Source: Rhynchopus sp. YZ270_cl-10 | Lineage: Eukaryota > Euglenozoa > Diplonemea > Diplonemida > Diplonemidae | DNA: 64,000 nucleotides | NCBI GenBank assembly: GCA_964035575.1 | Contig: OZ037885.1 | Span: forward strand, 1,240,001-1,304,000 | Direction of reading: 5' to 3' | In this document: positions 1-10,991 of the stretch, piece after piece | How the letters are laid out: every line of letters begins with the position of its first letter | How positions within the stretch are numbered: the first letter of the stretch is position 1 | Notes under the pieces: model-generated | The model's input: only the letters and a program-made list of their open reading frames with translations | Databases searched by the model: none | What the model was told of the DNA's origin: nothing | Program-made: the position numbers and the translations under genes

Positions 1-59
1 GACCCTTAGCCATAACCATGTCCTTCGGTTCGAAGGGGTGCCTCTTGGGTGGGTAGCGG

Positions 60-800
60 TCCACAGATCCAAAGTGCAATCAGATGCGTAAAAGTTTTCG
101 ATTCTTGTTTCTTTTGAAAGATTCGTGTCAAAATCTTTGAAATATATAAAAATATTTTAACGAAAACGAGTAGAACCTCATACAGAGCATGGGGTGCCGT
201 TGAGGAACCAGAATAGGGGGTGCCCGTCCAAAGGGCCGTGAAAAGTGGTACTACTTCCCCCAGCATCGAAAGTAATATCAGATGCACAAAAGTTTTCGAT
301 TTTTGCTTCTTTTGAAAGATCGGTGCAAATTCTTTCCACATAAAAAAAGTGTTTTTACGAAAATGAGTAGAACCTATGTCAGAGCATGTTGTCCTACAGA
401 TTTTAGAATATGGGGGGGTCACAGGGGTGCTCACACCCCCACCCCGCCTCCCCCCAGCATCGAAAGTAATATCCGATGCATAAAAGTTTTCGATTCTTGC
501 TTCTTTTGAAAGATCGGCGAAAAATCTTTCGAAATATATAAAAAATTGTGCTCACGAAAATGGGTAGAAGCCGACTAAGGGCTTGGCGGCATTGGGTATC
601 GTGAAAGGTACATATTAGGGGTGTGGGTGAAAAATCGTCACTTTTGGTGAAAGTAGCGCCCCAGCCCCCAGCGCCGAAAGTAATACCAGATGCATAAAAG
701 TTTTCGACTCTTGCTTCTTTTGAAAGATCGGTGCAAATTCTTTCCACATAAAAAAAAATGTTTTTACAAAAATGAGTTGAACCTGTCTAACAGCATGGTG
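60..800 (+). repeat. About 200-bp tandem repeat, four units
   Basis: Four head-to-tail units begin near 82, 281, 475 and 690, giving spacings of about 194 to 215 bp. Each unit opens with GATGCATAAAAGTTTTCGA or a close variant, continues with CTTCTTTTGAAAGATCGG, an A/T-rich stretch and a GAGTAGAACC-like stretch, and ends near CCCCAGCATCGAAAGTAAT. Units have diverged by point changes and small indels. The array may extend beyond the left edge. Short open frames across it are by-products of the repeat. Confidence 0.85.
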
Positions 801-2280
801 TCATTTCGAAAGCCATTAAAGTGGCTCTTGGGGCGTATAGGGTTAACACTGCCAGAGGTGCCGTGCCGTGTCAGCTTCACCCCTCTTTTCCTCCTCCGAT
901 ACTCGTTTTAAGATGTGCAAGTGCTTCAGAGCGTTCTTGTTGTGTTTGCAATTTTTTCTTAGTGCCTGACGACACCGAAACCCCAATAAAAAAAATGTGT
1001 CCGTTTATGGTGTCAACGTTAAAGACTACCAGAAGCAGCTCAGTGCATTCTGAAAAAAATAAGCGAGCGATTCTAGGCTATATATGTTCATGAAGCCAAT
1101 GAATCTAGATAAAGGTCCTATTTCAAAGAATTCCCACAAACAAACACCACTTTTATTTTTACTTTTTTTCAACAAACCAAATAAAAAGAAAAAAAAACTC
1201 TTTTTCACCACTGGAAGGGACTAGACCTCGTACTTGACCCTTTCAGTGAGACGTCAGACCAATGTATTACATTGCCACACCCTGGGTAAGCTGTGCAGTC
1301 TGTAGGCCTACTACAAAAACCGCAAAACTTTGGAAAAAAAAAAGAACGAAGATAATAGGTATATCGCAGTAGTAATTTGGTCGTGGTTTACCAATGGTAA
1401 TGTCCACGACGCAGTTTATATGGTTGTACTCAACGCGTACTATGTCACTAGTGATGAGTATTTTTCTCGCAGGAGCGATTTGGTCTTGGTGGGCATCTTA
1501 GCTTTCCCATTTTTTAAGGGACAATAGCCTTGAGACTAAGACTCCAGGACACATATTAAATTGTTTGCAATGCACGTTTTGCTATCTCTTTGTACTACTC
1601 TAGTCTTTGTGTAGGTGTTTCAATACAATGGACAATGGATGATTAAACTGGTTTTAATCATTGCTTGGACGGCGAACTACTAAGTCCAGAAAATTCAGTA
1701 TGTTTTTCACTTTTCTATTTTTTACTTTTATTTTATTTCTCTTTCTTGTGTGTTTGCTGAGGTTTTCTATCTGATACACATACAGGATGTGTTGGTATTT
1801 GTTTGGATTGGTAGCAATTATTGCACGGAATACTATACGTATACACGGCAGCCATCAAGACCAAGACTCTTTAGGTTACTCTTCCTCCTGGTGATCAGAC
1901 ATTACATCCAGTAAGGACAGAGAAAGGAATAAGAAAAAAGAAAAAAAAAAACTTTTGTATTTTGTGTATTCCCGAAACAAAAAACTGAAGTAGAAGGTAC
2001 CAAATGTTCACACGAACATCGGTTTCACGATATTCACCCACCATTTAAAGGGAAATCACTGAAGATGTCCACCCTTTTGAATACAACTGTATGATTCTTA
2101 GGACTGAAACAGGGTTAATATCAGAAACCAATCTACTGAAGTTTCAACTTGTGCACGAAGCATTTTACTTTTCTTTTCTACGTTTTGCAAAACACACAAC
2201 ATAAAAAGAAAGATGGGACCATTTTTGTTGATCCCTCACCATATACTATCAATTTATTGATTGCATATGATGAAAATACT
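801..2280. other. Intergenic, A/T-rich, no gene seen
   Basis: No open frame here has coding character. Homopolymer runs are frequent. The stretch from about 2165 to 2285 is similar to 6615-6835 (shared features include ACGTTTTGCAAAACA, AAGATGGGA and TATCAATTTATTGA), so it belongs to an unclassified dispersed repeat. Confidence 0.5.
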
Positions 2281-2338
2281 TAGTGCCTGCGTCCCAGAGG
2301 CGTTTGGTTTGCACTACCCAACTTCACCCTTTTGTTTC
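2281..2338 (+). repeat. Stem-loop/pyrimidine module, family B copy 1
   Basis: Contains TGCCTGCGTCCCAGAGGCG, then GCACT and CCAACTTCACCC followed by a T-rich tract. AGTGC at the start can pair with GCACT downstream, enclosing a small GCCT/AGGC hairpin. The same layout recurs at 27138-27191 and 58729-58778, and a more divergent copy lies at 48076-48132. Confidence 0.65.
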
Positions 2339-2684
2339 CAACCATCTTATTAAAAGGTGAATGAAGCTACGAAAAAAGCACCTTATTTGTAGTGTTCTCT
2401 TTTACAATATTGAATATTGAAGGGTGTGTTCCACCAGGATGTACCTCCTTGGTTTTTAACATGCACAGAAATAAAAGGGACGTTTTTACAGACGTCCGTA
2501 TTTGCTCTTGATTGCTATTTTTTTCTGCTTTCAGAATTTGTAAAACGTCTCACTTTTATCAGTCTAAAAGAACGAGAGGCTTTGATGAAATAAAATTGAG
2601 GTGCTTATGTCCCCCGTTCCGCCCCTTTACAGGGTCTAACGGAGATAATGGGGTGAGGTGGGGGTGGGGTGGGTGCTTTTTCGT

Positions 2685-2728
2685 TGTGCTTTCATCCGGA
2701 TGACTGAGGATGCCTGCATCAATAACTA
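2685..2728 (+). repeat. Family C module, copy 1, interrupted by an insertion
   Basis: Carries the family C hallmark GTGCTTTCATCCGGATG followed by GCCTGCATCAATAACTA. The usual pyrimidine tail is missing here but is found after 4153, directly downstream of the inserted element 2729-4153. Joining the two flanks gives a normal C tail (AACTATTCC plus T-rich tract). Confidence 0.65.
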
Positions 2729-4153
2729 CCGTATTCAGAGATTTATACACCATAGTAGAACTGAGGCTGAACCTCAGTTTTGAAAAAAAAAAAAAACTTT
2801 TGCAGATTTGGAGAAAAAATTTTTTGCGTTTTTTTGGGGAACTGGGTTGCTGACCGCACTATGAAATCCCGTACCATACAGGCTGTACCCAATTTTTTTT
2901 GCCTGCGGCGCCATTTTTCCTTTTTTGCTCCGCAAAAAAGGGTTCGTTGAGTGACTCTGTCGTGTAAAAGGCTAGATTTTTACACCGTCCCCCAATGTTT
3001 TTTCGCCTGCGGCGCCATTTTATATTATTTTCTTTTTGCTCCGCAAAAAGAAATAGAGCCACGTCCTGATATGGACGTGGAAAATTGCATCCGGGTGCCC
3101 TTTGTGGCACTCCTCCTGAAGGGGTGAAAGGTGCTGGGAATGCTACCCTGGGTGCTGAAGTCAGGCACGGTACATGTGTGGAGGGACGTGCAGGAGCCCT
3201 AGCCAGTGAAGCCATAAGGCCCTAGGAAACTAGCCGGTGGCCGGGAACCCTCCCTGGGCAGTACAACGATGATACTTCAATCTTAAGTTCATTTCTTCCA
3301 AAAAAAGCCCCTCCGTGCCTCCAGCCCCCTCAGGAACAGCAACCTCACTTTTTTTGCACTTTTGGTAAGGAAAAAAATCGTATTTAATAGCCTGATACAG
3401 ATCAGAGATTTATACACCATAGTAGAACTGAGGCCAAACCTCAGTTTTGAAAAAAAAAAAAAAATTTGCAGATTTGGAGAAAAAGTTTTTTGCATTTTTT
3501 GGGGAACTGGGCTGCTGACCGCACCATGAATCCCGTACCATACAGGCTGTACCCAAAAAATTTTTGCCTGCGGCGCCATTTTTCCTTTTTTGCTCCGCAA
3601 AAAAGGGTTCGTTGAGTGACTCTGTGGTGTAAAAGGCTAGATTTTTACACCGTACCCCAATTTTTTTCCGCCTGCGGCGCCATTTTATATTATTTTTTTT
3701 TGCTCCGCAAAAAAAATAGAGTCACGTCCTCATATGGACGTGAAAAATTGCATCCGGGTGCCCTTTGTGGCACTCCTCCTGAAGGGGTGAAAGGTGCTGG
3801 GAAGTCAGGCACAGTGCATGTGTGGGACCTGCTGGAGCCCTAGCCAGTGAAGCCATGAGGCCCCCTAGGAAACTAGCCGGTGGCCGGGAACCCTCCCTGG
3901 ACAACGATGATACTTCAAACTTAAGTCCACTTCTTCCAAAAAAGCCCCTCCGTGCCTCCAGCCCCCTCAGGAATAGCAACCTCACTTTTTTTGCACTTTT
4001 GGTAAGGAAAAAAATCGATAATAATAGCCTGACCGTATTCGTACAAAAAAAAAAATTATCGATCGTACTAATGTTCCGACCTTTTTCAGAATATTTCTGG
4101 AAGTTTTTTTTACAACCTTTTTTTTTACGGTCGATAATTTGGTGCGAATACGG
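2729..4153. mobile_element. TA-flanked DNA element with an internal tandem duplication
   Basis: The ends are CCGTATTC and GAATACGG, each flanked by TA, and the insertion splits a family C repeat. Inside are two head-to-tail copies of a roughly 630 to 660-bp unit (about 2738-3400 and 3403-4020). Each copy holds an ACTGAGG/CCTCAGT hairpin, two GCCTGCGGCGCC motifs with TGCTCCGCAAAA, and a GC-richer block from GGACGTG to CCCTCCCTGG. A smaller foldback (4032-4154) forms the right end. No transposase frame is visible, so it is non-autonomous. The TA flanks suggest Tc1/mariner-type integration, which is inferred from the flanks only. Confidence 0.6.
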
Positions 4154-4154
4154 T
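4032..4154. mobile_element. Foldback (MITE-like) at the right end of 2729-4153
   Basis: ACCGTATTCG at the left pairs with CGAATACGGT at the right. Just inside, AAATTATCGATCG faces ACGGTCGATAATTT, so the 123 bp can fold into a long imperfect hairpin. Confidence 0.65.
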
Positions 4155-4155
4155 A

Positions 4156-4611
4156 TTCCTTTTTTTCGTTGATTTATGTTTGTTTGTTTTTTTTCTTGCA
4201 TTCTCTCTCTCTTTATTTGCCTTCATTTGTTATTCAATTTTATTTGTACGCGTTTGTGCATGAGAGGTTGTGCAGGGGAGTGTATAGGTTTTACGGCATG
4301 TGCCCAGCCATGTGCACGGATCACTTTATGTGTTCACGATGCGGTCAAGGCTTGTCCGGGACGACCTTTATGGCTAACACCCAGGAATTCAGTGTTTTGT
4401 TTTGTTTTCTTGTTGATACAGTTTTGCACCCTTTCTTTTTTTGCTTTTTTTCCAAAAAAAAAAAAAAAATTACCAAAAATGTCTCAAATGCTTTTTCTGT
4501 TCTCCTGTTTTGCCCCATCGGGGTTTTTTTAGTGAAGTTGCACTATCAACTTCACCTTTTTTTTTTGGCCACACTGCACACAGCTTCAGTATTGAAATTT
4601 ACTCCTCAACA
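4156..4611 (+). promoter_or_regulatory. Upstream region of the alcohol dehydrogenase, with a family B tail
   Basis: T-rich. At 4536-4570 GTGAAGTTG and CAACTTCAC form a 9-bp hairpin around CACTAT, followed by a pyrimidine tract of the family B type. A candidate 3' splice site, TTCAG, ends about 20 nt before the ATG. If mRNAs of this organism receive a spliced leader, this AG is the likely acceptor. No TATA-like element can be assigned. Confidence 0.4.
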
Positions 4612-5766
4612 ATGACGTCAGGACAACCTATTGTGTGCAAGGCTGCGGTGCTTTACGCGCACGACGAGCCATTGAAGGTGGTTGACGTTACAGTTGCACC
4701 ACCACGTGCAGGGGAGGTGCGCATCAAGGTGGCTGCAAACGCGCTGTGCCAGTCGGATGTATCGATGGGAATGGATAAGAACTACGGGCAGTTCCCACGC
4801 ATCCTTGGACACGAGGCGGCTGGTGTCGTTGAGTCGGTTGGTGAAGGCGTGACGTCGGTTGTGGTTGGCGACCATGTGGTGCCAGGGTACATCCCGCAGT
4901 GTGCGCAGCCTGACTGCATCTTCTGCGTCTCAGCGAAGACGAACCTCTGCCCCGCTCTGCAGGCGTTCTCCCACCGCGGGGTGATGTCGGACGGCACCTC
5001 TCGCTTCACAGACAGCGACGGCAAGGTGGTGTACCACTTCATGGACTGCTCCACCTTCGCAGAGTACACCGTTGTGCATGAGATCAGCTGTGCAAAGATA
5101 TCGAAGGAGCTGCCGCTCCGCAAAGCCTGCCTGCTTGGGTGCGGTGTGTCCACCGGGATGGGAGCGGTGTGGAACACCAGCAAGGTGGAACCCAACTCGA
5201 GTGTCGGAGTCTGGGGGCTTGGCGCGGTGGGGCTTGCTGCGGTGCAGGCTGCGAAGAGGGCGGGGGCGACCAAGATCTATGTCATCGATCTGAACAAAAA
5301 GAAGTTTGATTTGGCCAAAAGCCTTGGCGCGACACATTGCATTTGCCCAGCAGACTTCCCTGATAAGACTACCACTGAGGTGCTCATCAAGGAGACCACG
5401 TGGGGGTTGGACTACACCTTCGACTGCACAGGCAACGCGAAGTGCATGCGGGAGGCTCTAGAGTCTGCACACCGTGGATGGGGTGTCTCATGTGTCATAG
5501 GAATCTGCTTTGGCGAGGTGTCCACCCGTCCCTTCCAAATGGTGACGGGGAGGCGTTGGATCGGCACTGCGTTCGGGGGTTGGAAGACGCGGAGTGATGT
5601 GCCCAAGCTTGTGGACCGTGTCGTCAGTGGGGATATTGAAGTGGATCACTTCATCACACACAAGTTTCATGGTGTAGACAAGGTGCCTGATGCGCTCGCA
5701 ACACTCCGTAGCGGCGGGGAGGATGGAAACTGCCTCAGGGCAGTTGTCGAATACGACAGCTTTTAG
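4612..5766 (+). CDS. Class III-like zinc alcohol dehydrogenase with altered substrate site
   Basis: A 384-residue medium-chain zinc dehydrogenase, closest by eye to class III enzymes (S-(hydroxymethyl)glutathione dehydrogenase). Catalytic zinc ligands are Cys46, His67 (in GHEAAG) and Cys177 (LLGCG). Structural zinc ligands are Cys97, 102, 105 and 113, with two extra residues between the first two. The Rossmann motif GLGAVG lies at 202-207, and Asp226 predicts NAD use. ISTG/TAFGGWK-type class III blocks are kept. However, the residues that bind hydroxymethylglutathione in class III are changed: the Asp55/Glu57 pair aligns with Lys and Tyr, and the hallmark Arg115 aligns with Gln117. The substrate is therefore uncertain. 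The start chosen is the first ATG of the conserved N-terminus. The longer upstream frame is low-complexity. A single exon is sufficient. Confidence 0.92.
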   Translation: MTSGQPIVCKAAVLYAHDEPLKVVDVTVAPPRAGEVRIKVAANALCQSDVSMGMDKNYGQFPRILGHEAAGVVESVGEGVTSVVVGDHVVPGYIPQCAQPDCIFCVSAKTNLCPALQAFSHRGVMSDGTSRFTDSDGKVVYHFMDCSTFAEYTVVHEISCAKISKELPLRKACLLGCGVSTGMGAVWNTSKVEPNSSVGVWGLGAVGLAAVQAAKRAGATKIYVIDLNKKKFDLAKSLGATHCICPADFPDKTTTEVLIKETTWGLDYTFDCTGNAKCMREALESAHRGWGVSCVIGICFGEVSTRPFQMVTGRRWIGTAFGGWKTRSDVPKLVDRVVSGDIEVDHFITHKFHGVDKVPDALATLRSGGEDGNCLRAVVEYDSF

Positions 5767-7400
5767 TTTTGTTATAAATGAAATGGAAAAGACGTTGGTG
5801 TTGGGTAGGGGGGGAGTGGGAGTCCACCCGATACATTGGTTATAACTAAAAGGTACTGTTCAGGGAAGGGCAGGGTGTAGTTATTTCATGTGCTCTCGTG
5901 CGTCCCATTGAAAATAGTTTGCGTTGAAAAAGAAATCAATTTTTTTGATATCTGACTCAACGAAAAATGCAGACCTCATTTTTTAAAAAAAAATATTGAA
6001 AATGAAAAAAAGCAACGCACAAAAAAATCAAATTTAAAAATCCCTTCTCCCCGTTCCTCAAAAAATTAAAAACAAGCCTCTTCCTCCTCTCCTATGCAGG
6101 CTGTATCCCCACATCCCCACCTCTTACCTTTCCACCTTTTGTAATGAGGGGCGTCTCTTAACTGTAACCTCCAACACCCCTTCTTAGCATGTAGCCGTGC
6201 ATTGGTGTACAACACCTTGATGCGGACTACCCCTTTGGAGGTTCTGTTCTTCCTAAAAAGTTGCTCTGCTCTTAAGGGTTCAGGACGAACGACGTCTATA
6301 CCTTACGTAGTACAAAAGGCTTTTTGGTCCAACATTGAGGACAGACCCGAATTTCTCCCACCTGGTGGGGTGATTTGGCGAATTGTCGCATTCTTTGAAA
6401 CATTCCACAAAATAGAAGTGTATCTTGTATGAACCCAGTTGGCAAAGTCTTCCATTTCCATCGTATGGACGGATGGATGGATGGATGGGGAACACAACCA
6501 AAAGAGGTTCCTCTGGGCTCACTATCTACCTACTCCTTGGAGATTCAGTGTTATGTCTATTGTAAGCACCCCTGGAGCGGCAATCCTGTTTCATTGACTC
6601 AGCAGTTCTTTTTGTAATGCTGAAGCATTTTTGCTTTTCTTTTTTTACGTTTTTTGCAAAACATACCAAAGATTGGTGTGATGATATAGGGCTATAGTGC
6701 ATACCCTAGAAGGACCCAAGAAGGACCCAATTTACACCTAATTTTAAAAATCACGCCAAAGATGGGAACATTTTTGACCCCCCCCTCTCCTATGCTATCA
6801 ATTTATTGAGTGCACAATGTTGACATACTTGTAATGCTGAAAAAGGCCAAATGCCGGTATCATCTACTATAGTATAACAATGACTATACACAAAATAGAC
6901 TCCCCACACTGCCCCCCCAGCCACACCATTACTTAGGTAATGTGTCGCAGGGACCTGCCCAAGGGCTGTAGATACCCTTGGGGTTAGGTTCCAACTTTAA
7001 TTACAATTAGGGGCACTCCAAATGGTGGTGTTCTTTTGTCCCCCCCTCCCTCCCTCCCCCTCCCCCTGCAACAAACAGGGAATGTACACTGCGTTGTATT
7101 GCCTTTCAACTCCCAGTTACTACAGAAAATACTGTGAATGCCTGGTGGTCGTCTTTTTTTCTTTTTTGTTGTCGGCAGCCGCGCACTGGCGCTGCCTATT
7201 TGACGTATTTTGTTGTTTTTGTTGATCGACTCGCTGTGTGCCTCCCACGGGTTCCGCCACATGCCAACACATGCAGGTGTTCTGCAGAGGGAAGGAACCC
7301 CTCAAACGTTTTATTTTTTACTCACCCCCCTTCCCTGCAAAAATAGCAACTCTCACTGCATATTGCTCGTCGCTGTAGGGTTCCTTTACACATTCTGTTT
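5767..7400. other. Intergenic, no gene recognised
   Basis: A/T-rich with homopolymers. GGATGGATGGATGGATGG near 6472 is a short tetranucleotide array. The 6615-6835 stretch is a diverged relative of 2165-2285. No convincing coding frame or RNA gene is seen. Confidence 0.5.
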
Positions 7401-7410
7401 TGGTAGGGCA

Positions 7411-7475
7411 CTTTGAGCTTTCATCGGGGCTGGCATCAGTGGGTCAGTCGGAGGTAGCCTGAATCAATAGTTATG
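7411..7475 (+). repeat. Family C module, copy 2
   Basis: GAGCTTTCATCGGGGCTGGC is followed by GGGTCAGTCGGAGGTAGCC and AATCAATAGTTA, in the same order as the other family C copies (36749-36817, 46521-46580, 47341-47418, 57201-57261). Confidence 0.6.
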
Positions 7476-7549
7476 ACATTATGTGTATCTCACGACGCAA
7501 AGCAAGCCAACGTTTCCCCCTGTCCGTGTGCATCTGTGCTATCTATTCA

Positions 7550-7600
7550 GGTGACCAAGCACAGAGAGGCTTAGGTTCATCTTTTAAACGTTTCTTTTAT
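7550..7600 (+). repeat. Stem-loop family A, copy 1
   Basis: Lower stem GGTGA/TCATC, upper stem CCAAGC pairing with GCTTAGG (one bulged A), loop ACAGAGAG, then TTTTAAACGTTTCTTTT. The architecture matches the other A copies although the stem sequence differs. Confidence 0.7.
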
Positions 7601-7986
7601 CTTCTTGACCCCCTTTCCCCGCTGAGGGCTTTGAGCAATGGCCTAACCTTTACAAGTTTTACAAAAATAAAGACAAAAAAAAGACCTCTTTTTCTTTCTA
7701 TTTTACCTTTTTTTGAACCTCACCGCGCTTCAGTCGGAAAATAGCGTTGCTCGGGAGCCTTTCGGCAAGAAATACTGTATCAGTAATACATTCTGGCCGG
7801 TAGGTGAATTCTGAAGGTATTGTATGATACTGAACGTAAAAACGTTTGAACATTTTTGATTTGGGGGTTTTGCACATTATGACCAACTGAGCAACTTCTG
7901 CAAGACAAAGACAGCCCTACACAAAACACCTTTCATTAACCTGCGTCTCCATTGCTCCCGTTCATCTCATGGATGCGAGAACCCAC
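7601..7986. other. Intergenic, nothing recognised
   Basis: Mixed composition. GCAAGACAAAGACAG near 7898 resembles two short stretches in 7987-8338 (TCAAGACAAAGACG and TATAAGACAAAGG), so the repeated part of that region may begin here. Confidence 0.4.
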
Positions 7987-8598
7987 ATGATGAGAGCCTG
8001 TGTTCTGTGCATGCTCGCGGCTACAATGACGTATGCCGATGAGGAGCCCGACCCTATCCCACCACCCGTTACGCCCACCGTTTCGTACTTCGTACATGCC
8101 GACCCTGTATGACAGCTTCAAGACAAAGACGACATGCGATGCACCCCCCGTTACGTATGCTCCACATGCCCTGTGTGGCGTCTATAAGACAAAGGTGAGA
8201 TGTCTCAGGGCACGGGCCACGCAGTCCTTGCCGTGCCTCTGGTCTAGTCGTGACTCTCGTTGCGTCGATGTGACCGCGGGCTGTGGAACATCTGAGTTCC
8301 ACATGCCGTCTCCCTTACCTGTAAAGCCAGACCCTTGAATTACACAAGAACCCTGTGTAGCTTCGTTACATTACCGGTTGTAATTGCAAAAACAAACGCG
8401 ACCCGCCCACTTGGGTATTCTGATAAAAATGAATCGCAAAGCCCACTGTGCAGCAAGCACTATGTGTTCCGCTGTACGCTGCCTGATTACCCAATTAGCG
8501 TTCCCAAAAGCCCCCCTGCCACCTGCTATTATCTCCCTCACCCACGTCACACCCCTAGGGGCTATCAAATGCTGTATAATTTTGTCAACAAATGACAT
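7987..8598 (+). other. Coding-like region, possible secreted Cys-rich protein fragments
   Basis: Not recognised. From the ATG at 7987 a 41-residue frame reads as a likely signal peptide (MMRACVLCMLAATMTYA) followed by an acidic Pro-rich stretch (DEEPDPIPPPVTPT) and stops at 8112. Overlapping frames at 8033-8338 and 8335-8595 are Cys-rich and GC-richer than the flanks. The pieces are in different frames, so this is either several exons I cannot join or a decayed gene. Confidence is low. Confidence 0.25.
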
Positions 8599-8731
8599 TT
8601 TTTCGATTTTTTTTTAAAAACGTGTTTCTAAGTGTTTTCGACCGGAAAATGTGGTACATACCCCCCAAAAAACTACCTGTGCCCCGTTTTTTCACCATTT
8701 TGTGCATCTGCGAAACTTTTTTTTGCATTTT

Positions 8732-9530
8732 CACGTATGGCAAATGATAATATATTATGCGCTATTATGAGATCTCATAATACATGTGATATTATGCGCT
8801 ATTATGCGCCAATTATGCGGCGTTATGCGCTCATTATGTGCCGTACCCCCCACCCCCCCACCCAAAAAAAAGTCGCTCAGAAGTGGTCAAAAGTGCCCAA
8901 AACCGGGCGGAATTCGATTTTTGGGGTACAAATGGGCCTATGGTGTGGTTTTTATTGACTTCAGGGGGGTTTCTTTGATTTATTACCTACTTCACGTTTT
9001 TTGACGGCTTAAGATACCTTGGGTGGGAAAACCTTTGGTACCAGGTGCTTGACACTTTTTGAAACATGGTTCTAAGTTCCACCAAGTCCCTCTAAACACC
9101 CCGAAACCGCCTGGGTACCCCTCGGGATAGGTTCTGGGGTGAAAATATGTGGCTTTGGGGGCTTTTCTGGCCCCTGGCTCACACTGAGGCGTGATGGATG
9201 TGTGAGTTGCTATCACCATCTACGGGGGGTGGGCAGGTACAAGTTGTATGTACATTTTTGAAAAAAGCAGATACGGGGCTTCTTGAGGCTCAAAACTGCT
9301 CAAAACCGGGCGCAGATGGATTTTTGGACATCTGAGGGTGGTATTTTCTGGTTTGGGGCATTGGGGTAGGGCACATAATGAGCACATAATAGCGCATAAT
9401 CATTATGCGCTATTATGTGCTATTATGCGCTATTATGCATTATGCGATTATTATGAGCGCGCATAATGGCGAATAATGATCTCATAATTTATTATGAGAT
9501 CTCATAATAAATTATCATTTGCCATACGTG
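8732..9530. mobile_element. DNA element with CACGTATGG ends, copy 1
   Basis: Terminal inverted repeats begin CACGTATGGCAAATGATAAT and are followed at each side by a palindromic series of TTATGCGC / GCGCATAAT words and a TTATGAGATCTCATAA palindrome. ATTTT flanks both ends (possible 5-bp target duplication). The interior has no coding frame. A second member lies at 35577-36726. Confidence 0.75.
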
Positions 9531-9553
9531 ATTTTTCGAAAAAATCTCAAAAA

Positions 9554-10790
9554 CTGGGCACACCTAGGTACCTGAGTGTGCCCATATTCTAGGATAGATG
9601 ATATGTCAACAAAGGCACGCTGCTCTCCCTCAAACCCCCCAGTTCGCCACAATATACCACACCGGGGTTGAATTCGATCAAAATTTTGCTGCCACATTCA
9701 GTACTTAGACATTCCGAAGCAACTAATTTTATCCACCAAAAAGGCGCTTTTCTCCTACTAATGGGGTGACCATAGGGGTGCCCAATGAGGGGGCCCAAGC
9801 TTGTGCGCCAAATCGGCAACAAATATGGATGGAAACTGAGCCAAGCTGCAAACCTGACACCGCAGTATGATTTCCTCAGCGGGGAAGTTAAGAAGGGCAC
9901 CTTATACGTTGTTGGCGGCAATGCTATGAAGGTATTTTGCCCCAGCCTCTTAACCAGCACTTTCAGCTGCGTCAGTGGTGTATCTGTGGTGGTACCTCTC
10001 CTCCGTGAAATTATTGAAGTGCGATAAAAACCAAGAAGGTGAGTTGTCGGCTTCTGAAGCACGTCCCCACTTCTCCACGTTAAAGAGTTGGCTAACTACA
10101 TTGTCAAATTTATAAGCAACTCCAAACTCCCACCGTGGTTCCCTGAATCCTACGTGTCCAGCATCATGCACACTGAAGCCAGCCCAAAAGACACAGTGTG
10201 CCAAGCTTATCAGGGAAGGGACGCCATGATTCCCACCCTCACACGAGTTGTGGCTAAAGACGAACAGCAGTTTGTGGAGAACAAACAGGCGTACGAGATG
10301 GCGCCACATTCGAACGATTTTACGGAATCTTCGCATGCAACGTTTGCGCAACTCTCTGACCGTCTGCCAGGAGCTAACCCTCTGCATACGTCCCAAATTG
10401 CGCAGTACAAGCAAAACTCCGGTACCGCGCGCGCTTTAGGAATCCCCCTTGTGCGCTATGAAGTGGTCAAGAAGTTCCAAGGACCACAGCGCGCTCCAGC
10501 CTGCAGATCAGGTTTGGGGAGAGGTGCACGCGGTGAGCCCGAAGGCAAGAATACGGACGAAGCTGAAGGACGTGCTAATGGATGACTTGAAGGAAGAAGC
10601 CGAATCAATAGGCTTAAGTCCCGATGGGCGCTGAGGGATGACCTTGTCGAGGTCAGAATCGACAATAAAATGTGAACCCCCTTCCGTCCCTCACAGGAGG
10701 ACTCCAAAGCGCAAATTGTCATAATCAAGCCCCGTATCTTCAAAAAAAGCATGTACTGAAGGGCACACATAGGTACCTAGGTGTGCCCAG
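9554..10790. mobile_element. DNA element whose ends are themselves hairpins
   Basis: The two ends match in inverted orientation over about 30 bp (CTGGGCACACCTAGGTACCT, continuing to GTGTGCCC). Each end is also internally palindromic: GGGCACAC pairs with GTGTGCCC around AGGTACCT. The flanks are A-rich, so a target duplication cannot be judged. The interior holds coding-like fragments (9785-10634). Confidence 0.65.
9785..10634 (+). pseudogene. Unrecognised coding-like remnant inside the 9554-10790 element
   Basis: Several consecutive open stretches with coding-like composition lie on the + strand in different frames (for example 9785-10027, the part of 10088-10585 from about 10110, and the end of 10449-10634, which finishes KLKDVLMDDLKEEAESIGL). 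I cannot assign a family. Position inside a terminal-repeat element suggests a remnant of an element-borne gene. A complementary 157-residue frame on the - strand (9589-10062) is taken as a shadow. Confidence 0.35.
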
Positions 10791-10991
10791 AAAATCGAAA
10801 AAGTGAAAAAAAGGTCTCTAATCACCCCAAAACCGGGTTTTTTGGGCTCATGCGTCATTTTTATGGGGCTGTGGGGTGGATTTCATCATCAGAAGACATA
10901 GAAACACGTTTTTTATTTGAACTTGAAAAAAAGCCCAATGTTACCCCCATTTGATAGCCCCTAGGCCCCTCAGTACTTTGCACAACACATA

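Noticed and set aside
4782-5337. - strand frames of 163 and 135 residues over the ADH gene
   Set aside because: Shadows of the GC-rich ADH coding frame. The same applies to - strand frames over the ankyrin, FYVE and TLDc genes.
9589-10062. 157-residue - strand frame
   Set aside because: It overlaps coding-like + strand sequence with better composition and shows no family feature.
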